Both the position numbers and the translations under genes were made by a program. A stretch of 64,000 bases of DNA from Phycisphaeraceae bacterium (GTDB lineage: Bacteria > Planctomycetota > Phycisphaerae > Phycisphaerales > UBA1924): contig CP060234.1 of the NCBI GenBank assembly GCA_023898685.1, positions 3,247,688-3,311,687 on the forward strand, in the 5' to 3' direction. The number at the start of each line of letters is the position of its first letter. Within the stretch, counting starts at the first letter, position 1. Shown one piece after another: positions 1 through 7,198 of this stretch. The notes beneath the pieces were generated by a model that was not told where the DNA came from, did no database searches, and saw only the letters and a program-made list of their open reading frames with translations.

Positions 1-1
1 C

Positions 2-514
2 AAGGCGAGTAGTCAGAAGTTCATCGCGCGCAACCGCGCGCCGCGTGTGCAGGTCGAGTATGACCTCGAGCTGTACGGAGCCGAGAAGAAGGTGAATCTG
101 CCCTTCGTGATGGGCGTGATGGCGGATCTCTCGGGCAAGCCCGAGGAAGCGCTGGCGCCCGTCTCGGATCGCAAGTTCCAGGAGATCGACGTCGACAACT
201 TCGACGAGCGGCTCAAGAGCGCCAAGCCGCGGGTCGCGTTCCAGGTGCCCAACACGCTTACGGGCGAGGGCAACCTGTCGGTGGACCTGACGTTCGAGAG
301 CATGGACGATTTCTCGCCGGCGGCGGTGGCGAGGAAGGTGGACGCGCTCAACAAGCTGCTGACCGCCCGCGAGCAGCTCAGCAACCTTCTGGCCTACATG
401 GACGGCAAGTCGGACGCCGAGGACCTCATCCGCAAGGCTCTTCAGGACCCGACCCTGCTCCAGGCGCTGTCGAGCGGCGGTGGCGCCGGCGGCGGCGGCG
501 AAGGGGGTGAATGA
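2..514 (+). CDS. tssB: T6SS contractile sheath small subunit TssB (VipA/ImpB), 5' end cut by window
   Basis: This is the small sheath subunit of the type VI secretion system, which pairs with TssC to form the contractile tube around Hcp in the cytoplasm. The frame is open from position 2, and the translated start (SSQKFIARNRAPRVQVEYDL, then a LYGAEKKVNLPFVMGVMADL stretch) is the classic TssB N-terminus, so only a few codons are missing. The GTG at 47 is internal, not the start. The C-terminus ends in a Gly-rich tail (GGGAGGGGEGGE) after a helical segment that in the family binds ClpV. The stop overlaps the tssC start by 4 nt (ATGA), which implies translational coupling. Identification is by family motif and by context with tssC, hcp and clpV. 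Confidence 0.95.
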   Translation, partial: KASSQKFIARNRAPRVQVEYDLELYGAEKKVNLPFVMGVMADLSGKPEEALAPVSDRKFQEIDVDNFDERLKSAKPRVAFQVPNTLTGEGNLSVDLTFESMDDFSPAAVARKVDALNKLLTAREQLSNLLAYMDGKSDAEDLIRKALQDPTLLQALSSGGGAGGGGEGGE

Positions 515-2010
515 CCATGGCTGACATGAACCCGGAAGCCCAGGCCCAGGGCGCGGCCGAGACGCTGGAGGCCGGCGAGTTCGCCTCCCTCCTCGAGAAG
601 AACTTCAAGCCCAAGAGCGATCGCCAGAAGGAGGCGATCGAGGAGGGCGTGCGCACGCTCGCGTCGCAGGCGCTCGCCGACACGGCGTTGGTGAGCGACG
701 ACGCGGTCAAGTCGATCGAGGCGATCATCGCCGAGCTCGATCGCAAGCTGACCGAGCAGGTCAATCAGATCATCCACCAGGCCGACTTCCAGGCGCTCGA
801 GGGCACTTGGCGCGGGCTGCACCACCTTGTGTCCAACACCGAGACCGACGAGACATTGAAGATCCGCGTCTTCAACATCTCGAAAAAGGAGGTCAGCAAG
901 ACCCTCAAGAAGTTCAAGGGCACCGCGTGGGACCAGAGCCCGCTGTTCAAGAAGATCTACGAGGAAGAGTACGGCACGCCCGGCGGCGAACCCTACGGCT
1001 GCCTCATCGGCGACTACCACTTCGACCATACCCCGCCGGACGTCGAGATCCTGAGCGGCATGGCCCAGGTCGCCGCGGCGGCGCACGCCCCGTTCATCGC
1101 GGGCGCCGACCCCGGCGTGATGAACATGGACTCGTGGCAGGAGCTCGCCAACCCGCGTGACCTGACCAAGATCTTCGGCACCGCGGAGTACGCCTCGTGG
1201 CGTTCGCTGCGAGAGAGCGAGGACGCGAAGTATCTGGGCCTCGCGATGCCGCGGTTCCTCAGCCGGATCCCCTACGGGGCGAAGACAAACCCGGTCGAGG
1301 AGTTCGCCTTCGAGGAGGATACGGAGGGGGCCGATCACAACAAGTACGCCTGGTCGAACTCGGCGTACGCGATGGGCGTGAACATCACCAAGGCGTTCAA
1401 GATGTTCGGCTGGTGCACCCGCATCCGCGGCGTCGAATCGGGCGGCATGGTCGAGGGCCTGCCGGTCCACACCTTCCCGACCGACGACGGCGGGGTGGAC
1501 ATGAAGTGCCCGACCGAGATTGCGATCACCGACCGCCGTGAGGCGGAGCTGGCGAAGAACGGGTTCATGCCGCTGAGCCACTGGAAGAACACGGACTACG
1601 CCGTGTTCGTCGGGGCCCAGAGCCTGCACAAGCCCGCGGAGTATGACGACCCGGACGCGACCGCCAACGCGAACCTCGGGGCGAGGTTGCCCTACCTTTT
1701 CGCGACGACGCGGTTCGCGCACTACCTCAAGTGCATCGTGCGTGACAAGATCGGCTCGTTCAAGGAGCGGGCCGACATGGAGCGTTGGCTCAACAACTGG
1801 ATCATGCAGTACGTCGAGCCGGACCCCGCCAACGCGACCGAGGAGGCCAAGGCTCGCCGCCCGCTGGCCGCCGCGGAAGTCATCGTCGAGGAGGTCGAGG
1901 GGAACCCCGGGTACTACACCTCGAAGTTCTTCCTCAGGCCTCACTACCAGCTCGAGGGCCTGACCGTTTCGTTGCGGCTGGTCAGCAAGCTGCCGAGCCA
2001 GAAGGGGTGA
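511..2010 (+). CDS. tssC: T6SS contractile sheath large subunit TssC (VipB/ImpC)
   Basis: This is the large sheath protein, 499 aa, which is normal for TssC. It forms the sheath heterodimer with TssB. The translation carries family hallmarks throughout: a central block with LIGDYHFDHTPPDVEIL, a WQELANPRDLTKIF segment, FLSRIPYGAKTNPVEEFAFE, and a C-terminal domain ending in FFLRPHYQLEGLTVSLRLVS. The ATG at 511 overlaps the tssB stop, and the start reads MTMADMNPEAQ. An alternative ATG two codons downstream (517) is possible. A perfect hairpin begins at the base after the stop codon, so the downstream hcp may be expressed at a different level from the sheath genes. Confidence 0.97.
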   Translation: MTMADMNPEAQAQGAAETLEAGEFASLLEKNFKPKSDRQKEAIEEGVRTLASQALADTALVSDDAVKSIEAIIAELDRKLTEQVNQIIHQADFQALEGTWRGLHHLVSNTETDETLKIRVFNISKKEVSKTLKKFKGTAWDQSPLFKKIYEEEYGTPGGEPYGCLIGDYHFDHTPPDVEILSGMAQVAAAAHAPFIAGADPGVMNMDSWQELANPRDLTKIFGTAEYASWRSLRESEDAKYLGLAMPRFLSRIPYGAKTNPVEEFAFEEDTEGADHNKYAWSNSAYAMGVNITKAFKMFGWCTRIRGVESGGMVEGLPVHTFPTDDGGVDMKCPTEIAITDRREAELAKNGFMPLSHWKNTDYAVFVGAQSLHKPAEYDDPDATANANLGARLPYLFATTRFAHYLKCIVRDKIGSFKERADMERWLNNWIMQYVEPDPANATEEAKARRPLAAAEVIVEEVEGNPGYYTSKFFLRPHYQLEGLTVSLRLVSKLPSQKG

Positions 2011-2046
2011 GCCGGGCGTTTGCCCGGCGTTCGGTCGGCGGACCGG
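2011..2046 (+). other. Two hairpins directly after the tssC stop
   Basis: GCCGGGC (2011-2017), loop GTTT, GCCCGGC (2022-2028) is a perfect 7-bp stem starting at the base after the tssC stop. A shorter stem, CGGTC/GACCG, follows at about 2032-2045. There is no T-tract, so this is not a standard intrinsic terminator. It could protect the 3' end of the tssBC message or weaken read-through into hcp. The role is inferred from position. Confidence 0.45.
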
Positions 2047-2108
2047 ATTTGTGGAGGGGCGCGTTGCGCCTACGCGGTTCCGTCGCTTGAGAGGTCAGCG
2101 GTGATCGA

Positions 2109-2161
2109 TGGGGCCGATTCCTGGCCCCAGACCACAGTTCAACAGACGGCCGGGTCCGGCC
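2109..2161 (+). promoter_or_regulatory. Structured hcp leader: two hairpins before the RBS
   Basis: TGGGGCC (2109-2115) pairs with GGCCCCA (2123-2129). GGCCGG (2148-2153) pairs with CCGGCC (2156-2161), and that stem ends at the base before the GGGGAGA ribosome-binding site (2162-2168) of hcp. Structure this close to an RBS could modulate translation or stabilise a processed hcp message. No promoter was recognised with confidence. Confidence 0.4.
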
Positions 2162-2176
2162 GGGGAGATGGTAACC

Positions 2177-2677
2177 ATGAGCTTTGACGGATACATCAAC
2201 ATTCAGGGCATCAAGGGTGACAGCAAGGACAGCGCGCACGCGGACTGGATCGAGATCCAGGCGTTCAGCCACCACGTCGAGCAGAAGACCGGCGGCACGT
2301 CGAGCGCCCAGGGCACCCACGCGGGCGGCCGGGCCGACCACGGCGACTTCAGCGTCGTCAAGCGGCTGGACAGCGCCAGCACCGCCCTGTTCATGCACTG
2401 CTGCTCGGCCAAGCCGATCCCGGAGATCGTGATCGAGCTCTGCCGGGCGATGGGCGAGAAGACCGTGTTCATGAAGTACACGCTCAAGGACTCGATCGTC
2501 TCCTCCGTCCGCCCCTCCGGCTCGACCGAGGGCGAGGACCTGATCCCGCTCGAGGAGGTCTCCTTCCGCTACGGCGAAGTCCACCTCGAGTACACGCCGA
2601 CCGATCCGCGCAGCGGCGGCAAGACCGGGCCCGCCATCATGGGCGCCTGGAGCACGATGGAGAACACACCGCTCTAA
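2177..2677 (+). CDS. hcp: T6SS inner tube protein Hcp (TssD)
   Basis: Hcp forms the hexameric rings that stack into the tube expelled by sheath contraction; it can also chaperone effectors. The protein starts MSFDGYINIQGIKGDS, the usual Hcp opening, and continues with HADWIEIQAFSHHVEQ and a C-terminal FRYGEVHLEYTPTD strand region. I chose the ATG at 2177 (166 aa, typical length). A longer reading from 2108 adds 23 residues with no family similarity, and a GGGGAGA motif precedes 2177. The gene lies 166 nt after tssC and ends about 80 nt before a strong terminator, so a separate abundant hcp transcript is plausible. No effector extension is visible at the C-terminus. Confidence 0.96.
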   Translation: MSFDGYINIQGIKGDSKDSAHADWIEIQAFSHHVEQKTGGTSSAQGTHAGGRADHGDFSVVKRLDSASTALFMHCCSAKPIPEIVIELCRAMGEKTVFMKYTLKDSIVSSVRPSGSTEGEDLIPLEEVSFRYGEVHLEYTPTDPRSGGKTGPAIMGAWSTMENTPL

Positions 2678-2760
2678 CCCGCCTCCCCGGCCGCGGGCGC
2701 GATCCCACGGCACGGTCGGGTATCGGCCCGGAAAGGGCCGGCCAGGTCTGGTACAGTATC

Positions 2761-2795
2761 GGGGCAGGGCCGCGGGGCTCTGCCCCGCTTTTTTT
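2761..2795 (+). terminator. Intrinsic terminator after hcp
   Basis: GGGGCAGGGCC (2761-2771), loop GCGG, GGCTCTGCCCC (2776-2786) gives an 11-bp stem with one G-U pair. It is followed by GC and then seven T (2789-2795). This is a textbook rho-independent terminator between hcp and the next T6SS gene. Confidence 0.88.
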
Positions 2796-2852
2796 CGCCT
2801 GTCGACCGCGTGGTCGGTTCGGCGCGGGGATGCCGGCGTGGGAGGTGGAGTC

Positions 2853-3677
2853 ATGCAGTCCGAGCAACTCATCAAGGAGGGGCGGCTCGACGACGCGCTC
2901 AAGGCCGTGCAGGACGGCGTCCGCTCCGATCCATCAAGCGTCGACCTCCGCACCTCTCTCTACCAGTTGCTCTGCGTGATGGGCAACTGGGAGCGGGCCC
3001 TGACACAGATCAACGTCGTGGGCGAACTCGACGCCAAGCACCTGCTGATGGTCGAGGTCTATCGCAACGCGATCCACTGCGAAGCCCTCCGGCGCGAGGT
3101 GTTCGCGGGCAAACGCACGCCGCTCATGCTGGGCGAGCCGCCGGAGTGGATGGGATGGATGGTGCAGGCCCAGGCGTCGCTCGCGTCGGGTGACACCGCC
3201 GCGGCCTCTCGCCTCCGCGACAGCGCGTTCGAGGCCGCGAATGCGGTCTCCGGCACGATCAACGGCGAGCCGTTCGAGTGGTTGGCCGACACCGACCACC
3301 GGCTGGGCCCCGTGCTCGAGGCGGTCATCCAGCGGAAGTACTACTGGATCCCGTTCGAGAACATCGCCCGCATCGAGTTCGAGGCGCCCGCGGCGTTGCG
3401 CGACGCGGTTTGGGCGCAGGCGACGTTCACCTGGGCCAACCAGGGCAAGGCGGTGGGGCTGGTCCCTGTGCGTTACCCCGGCACGACGGAAAAGGGGCCC
3501 GACGCCGCCAAGCTCGCCCGTCGCACCGACTACGAGGATCTGGGCGAGGACTACTGCGTCGGCGTGGGGCAGCGGATGTGGGCGACCGACGCGGGCGAGT
3601 ACCCGATCCTGGAGACGCGGGAGATCGTGCTCAACACCGCCAACGCCGGCGAAGCGGGGGGCTCCGCCAATGGCTGA
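2853..3677 (+). CDS. tagJ: T6SS accessory protein TagJ/ImpE
   Basis: This is an ImpE-family protein, 274 aa. In systems that have it, TagJ is a sheath-associated accessory that binds TssB and the ClpV recycling step. The N-terminal half is helical and TPR-like (LIKEGRLDDALKAVQDGVRS, then LRTSLYQLLCVMGNWERAL). The C-terminal half has the family signature around KYYWIPFENIARIEFEAPA and the closing LGEDYCVGVGQRMW. I chose the ATG at 2853 because GGAGGTGGA lies 4-12 nt upstream; the GTG at 2838 would place the RBS inside the gene. It overlaps tssE by 8 nt. It follows the hcp terminator, so either read-through or an unseen promoter must drive it. Confidence 0.92.
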   Translation: MQSEQLIKEGRLDDALKAVQDGVRSDPSSVDLRTSLYQLLCVMGNWERALTQINVVGELDAKHLLMVEVYRNAIHCEALRREVFAGKRTPLMLGEPPEWMGWMVQAQASLASGDTAAASRLRDSAFEAANAVSGTINGEPFEWLADTDHRLGPVLEAVIQRKYYWIPFENIARIEFEAPAALRDAVWAQATFTWANQGKAVGLVPVRYPGTTEKGPDAAKLARRTDYEDLGEDYCVGVGQRMWATDAGEYPILETREIVLNTANAGEAGGSANG

Positions 3678-4176
3678 GCTGACCCCGACCGAGCGGCTCC
3701 AGCCGTGCCTGCTCGACCGGCTCACCGACGACGAGCCGGGCAAGAGCGCCGAGAGCCGCGACAAGCGGGTCTTCTCGACGCGGCAGATGCGGCTGGCGGT
3801 GCTGCGCGACCTCAACTGGCTTCTGAACACGGCCCAGAGGATGGGCCCCGATGAGGAGGCCGAGACGCCCGAGGTGTGCACGAGCGTGATCAACTTCGGG
3901 GTGCCCGACCTGTGCGGGCTCACGGCGGGCGGGCTTGACATTGTCGCGCTCGAACGGATCATCACCAAGGCGATCCGGGCCTACGAGCCCCGTATCCGGC
4001 CGGGCACGCTGCGGGTGACCGCGAATGTCGACGATTCGGAGATGTCGGGCAACGCCCTGACATTCGAGGTGAGGGGCGATCTGTGGGCCCAGCCCATCCC
4101 CGAGCCGATGTTCATCAAGACCGAGATCGATCTGGAGACCGGGCAGTACGCCATGGAAGACCTGGCCCGGTCGTAG
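3670..4176 (+). CDS. tssE: T6SS baseplate protein TssE (gp25-like)
   Basis: TssE is the gp25-like wedge component that nucleates sheath assembly in the T6SS baseplate. The 168-aa product begins MAELTPTERLQPCLLDRLTD. It has the gp25 core: LAVLRDLNWLLNT, then VINFGVPDLCGLTAG, then an IRAYEPRIRPGTLRV strand. The start at 3670 lies inside the last codons of tagJ, which is translational coupling. The same frame is open far upstream to 3190, but that part is a shadow of tagJ with no family similarity. It sits 24 nt before tssF, the other baseplate wedge gene, as is usual. Confidence 0.94.
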   Translation: MAELTPTERLQPCLLDRLTDDEPGKSAESRDKRVFSTRQMRLAVLRDLNWLLNTAQRMGPDEEAETPEVCTSVINFGVPDLCGLTAGGLDIVALERIITKAIRAYEPRIRPGTLRVTANVDDSEMSGNALTFEVRGDLWAQPIPEPMFIKTEIDLETGQYAMEDLARS

Positions 4177-4200
4177 TCCCCCACGGAGACGCCGCACGAG

Positions 4201-6108
4201 ATGGACCGCAGGCTCATCCGCTACTACGAACGCGAGCTCCGCCACGTCCGCGAGACGGCGGCGGAGTTCGCTCGCGAGTACCCCAAGATCGCGGGCCGGC
4301 TGGCGCTCGACGAGTTCGAGTGCGCCGACCCGTACGTCGAGCGGCTGCTCGAGGGCTTCGCGTTCCTCGCGGCCCGCGTGCAGCTCAAGCTCGACGCCGA
4401 GTTCCCGACGTTCACCCAGCACCTGCTCGAGGCGGTCTACCCGCACTATCTCTGCCCGATGCCCTCGATGTGCATCGTGCAGATGAGGCCCGATCTCGAG
4501 GATTCGGGGCTCGCCAGCGGGTTCACCGTGCCACGCGGCACCGCTCTGCGCAGCATGATCGGGCGGAACGACCAGACCGCGTGCGAATACCGCACGGCCC
4601 ACGAGCTCACGCTCGCGCCGATCGAGCTCGTCGAGGCGCAGTACCACGACCGCGACCTGCTGTCACTCGAGCTGCCGCGTGACGTCAAGGCGGCGGCCGT
4701 GATCCGCCTCCGCCTCCGCGCCTCGGCGGGGCTGATGTTCAGCGAGATTGAGGTCGACCAGCTCCCGCTGCTGCTCCGCGGCGCCGGCGCGCTGCCCTCG
4801 CGCGTCTACGAGCGGCTCGTCGCGCATACGTCGGCGATGCTCGTGCGACCGACGACACGGCCGGCGAGGTGGACCCACCGGCTCGATCCAACCCAGCACC
4901 TCCGCCAGATGGGGTTCCAGGCCGACGAGGCCCTGCTCCCTGTCGGCCCTCGCTCGTTCGAGGGCTACCGCCATCTCCAGGAGTACTTCGCCTTCCCCGA
5001 GCGGTTCCGCATGGTCGAGGTGTCGGGGCTCCGGGCGGCATTCGAGCGATGCGAGGCGCCGACGCTCGAGATCCTGTTCGTGCTCGATGAGCCCGACGCC
5101 GACCTCGAGCAGGCCATCGACCCGACCTCGTTCGCCCTGCACTGCACGCCCGCGATCAATCTGTTCCCGAAGCGCAGCGACCGCATCCACGTCACCGAGC
5201 GGTTCCATGAGTTCCACGTCGTGCCCGACCGCACGCGGCCGCTCGAGTACGAGGTCTACGACATCACCGAGGTGGTGGGCGTCGGTGGCGAGATCGACGA
5301 CGAACGCGTCTTCCGCCCGTTCTACAAAGCCAGCGACATGGACGACGAGACGGGCGGGGGAGGGGCGTTCTTCGACACCTCGCGCGTGCCGCGAACGCTG
5401 ACCGACAAGGAACGCCGCTCAGGGCGGCGCTCGAGCTACCCGGGCAGCGAGGTCTACCTCCAGCTGGTCGACGCGTCGAGCGCGCCGTACCGGTCCGATC
5501 TCAAGCAGCTCGCGATCGCGACGCGCTGCACAAACCGCGACCTGCCGCTGCGGATGCCCGTGGGTCAAGGGCGGACGGACTTCTCGATGGACATCGGGGG
5601 CTCGGTCGAGTCGATCCGCTGCATCGAGGGGCCCACGCCGCCCCGGCCCAGCTTCGTCGAGGGCGAGATCCTCTGGCGGCTCATCGGGCACCTCTCGCTC
5701 AACTACCTGTCGCTCGCCGACGCCGACCTCGCCCTGGGGTCGGACCACATGGATCCCAACGCCTCCGGGGCCGCGGCGATGCGCGACCTGCTCAAGATCT
5801 ACGGCAACCTTGCCGAGGCGGCGACGCGCAAGCAGATCGACGGCCTCCGGAGCATCACCAGCCGGCCCGTGACCCGCCGGGCCCCGACCAAGGGCCCGAT
5901 CAGCTTCGCGAGGGGCCTTCAGGTCCACGTCCACTTCGAGGAGAGTTACTTCGAGGGCTCGGGCTGCTTCCTGCTTGGGGCGGTGCTCGAGCGGTTCTTC
6001 GCCAAGTACGTCTCGATCAACTCGTTCACCGAGACCGTTGTCCAGACCCGTGAGCGCGGGGAGATCATGCGATGGCCGACCCGGATCGGAACGCGACATA
6101 CGCTCTGA
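4201..6108 (+). CDS. tssF: T6SS baseplate protein TssF (ImpG/VasA)
   Basis: TssF is a 635-aa baseplate wedge protein that forms a complex with TssG, TssE and TssK. The opening MDRRLIRYYERELRHVRETA, followed by EFAREYPKIAGRLALDEFEC, is the standard TssF N-terminus. The conserved QHLLEAVYPHYLCPMPSM block follows at about residues 77-94. The late segment GRTDFSMDIGGSVESIRCIE and the C-terminal EESYFEGSGCFLLGAVLERF stretch also match the family. Length is typical. The gene overlaps tssG by 37 nt, which supports co-translation of the two partners. Confidence 0.95.
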   Translation: MDRRLIRYYERELRHVRETAAEFAREYPKIAGRLALDEFECADPYVERLLEGFAFLAARVQLKLDAEFPTFTQHLLEAVYPHYLCPMPSMCIVQMRPDLEDSGLASGFTVPRGTALRSMIGRNDQTACEYRTAHELTLAPIELVEAQYHDRDLLSLELPRDVKAAAVIRLRLRASAGLMFSEIEVDQLPLLLRGAGALPSRVYERLVAHTSAMLVRPTTRPARWTHRLDPTQHLRQMGFQADEALLPVGPRSFEGYRHLQEYFAFPERFRMVEVSGLRAAFERCEAPTLEILFVLDEPDADLEQAIDPTSFALHCTPAINLFPKRSDRIHVTERFHEFHVVPDRTRPLEYEVYDITEVVGVGGEIDDERVFRPFYKASDMDDETGGGGAFFDTSRVPRTLTDKERRSGRRSSYPGSEVYLQLVDASSAPYRSDLKQLAIATRCTNRDLPLRMPVGQGRTDFSMDIGGSVESIRCIEGPTPPRPSFVEGEILWRLIGHLSLNYLSLADADLALGSDHMDPNASGAAAMRDLLKIYGNLAEAATRKQIDGLRSITSRPVTRRAPTKGPISFARGLQVHVHFEESYFEGSGCFLLGAVLERFFAKYVSINSFTETVVQTRERGEIMRWPTRIGTRHTL

Positions 6109-7115
6109 TCCTCCGGCTCATGGAGAAGCCGTACGCGTACGACTTCTTCGCCGCCGTCCGCAGGATCGAGTGCGCCAAGCACGCCGGCCGGCGTGTCGGG
6201 TCGTCGCTCCGCCTGCGGGATGACCCGATCCGTTTCGCCCAGGAGCCCTCGCTCGCCTTCGCCGCCTCGACGCTCCAGGCCTACTCGCCCGGAAAGTCGG
6301 GCGCCGCCGACCGGATGACGGTCAACTTCATGGGGCTGTTCGGCCCCAACGGCCCGCTTCCGCTCCACCTCACCGAGTATGCCCGCGACCGCGAGCGGAA
6401 CTCGCGGGACGACACTTTCGTCCGGTTCTGCGACATCTTCCACCACCGGATGATCTCGATGTTCTACCGGGCGTGGGCGATCAACCAGCCCGCGGTCTCC
6501 TTCGACCGCGTCGCCGACGACCCTCATTCCGATCGATTCGGCGCCTATCTCGGGAGCACGATCGGGCTGGGCGAGCGGACACTGCTGCGGCGTGACGCCG
6601 TGCCGGATATCGCCAAGCAGCACTTCGCCGGTCGGCTGGTGCACCAGAGCAAGCCGCCCGAGGGGCTCGCGGCGCTGCTGGCCGACTACTTCGGCATGCC
6701 GGTCGACATCGAGGAATTCATCGGCCACTGGATCGAGATCCCAAGGGCCGACCGCCTGCGGATGGGCCGCGACGAGACGATGGGCCGGCTGGGCAGCACC
6801 GCGGTCATCGGGTCGAACATTTGGGATTGCACGCAGCGGTTCCGAATCAGGATTGGCCCGCTCAACTTCGAGCAGTACACGCGTCTGCTGCCCAGCGGGC
6901 GGAGCTTCGCGCGTCTCGTCGGGTGGGTGCGGAATTACGTCGGATATGAATATCAGTGGGACGCGATGCTGGTGCTGAAAAAAGAGGAGGTTCCCTCGGT
7001 GCAACTCGGGCGTGGGGGAATGCTCGGCTGGACGACCTGGCTCAAGACCGGGCCCTTCAAGCGGGACGCCGAGGACCTTGTCCTCCGCGCCCCCGACGAG
7101 GGAGATCCGGTGTAA
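6072..7115 (+). CDS. tssG: T6SS baseplate protein TssG (ImpH/VasB)
   Basis: TssG, 347 aa, joins TssF in the baseplate wedge. Family marks are the opening LMEKPYAYDFFAAVRRIE, the RDDPIRFAQEPSLAFAAST block, FMGLFGPNGPLPLHLTEYA at about residues 85-105, and the C-terminal LGSTAVIGSNIWDCTQRF and LGWTTWLKTG motifs. The ATG at 6072 lies within tssF in another frame. A gap of 83 nt containing a hairpin separates it from the clpV gene. Confidence 0.95.
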   Translation: MADPDRNATYALILRLMEKPYAYDFFAAVRRIECAKHAGRRVGSSLRLRDDPIRFAQEPSLAFAASTLQAYSPGKSGAADRMTVNFMGLFGPNGPLPLHLTEYARDRERNSRDDTFVRFCDIFHHRMISMFYRAWAINQPAVSFDRVADDPHSDRFGAYLGSTIGLGERTLLRRDAVPDIAKQHFAGRLVHQSKPPEGLAALLADYFGMPVDIEEFIGHWIEIPRADRLRMGRDETMGRLGSTAVIGSNIWDCTQRFRIRIGPLNFEQYTRLLPSGRSFARLVGWVRNYVGYEYQWDAMLVLKKEEVPSVQLGRGGMLGWTTWLKTGPFKRDAEDLVLRAPDEGDPV

Positions 7116-7166
7116 CCTGTTTCTGTCGCGGTGCCGCGGTTCCGGCACGTGAACTCTGAAGGGGAG

Positions 7167-7186
7167 CGGCCCGTTCGCATGGGCCG
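7167..7186 (+). promoter_or_regulatory. Hairpin just upstream of tssH
   Basis: CGGCCC (7167-7172), 8-nt loop, GGGCCG (7181-7186). The 3' arm abuts the GGGGGTGG stretch that serves as RBS for the ATG at 7199, so folding could reduce ATPase translation relative to the sheath genes. This is inferred from geometry only. Confidence 0.3.
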
Positions 7187-7198
7187 GGGGTGGACATC

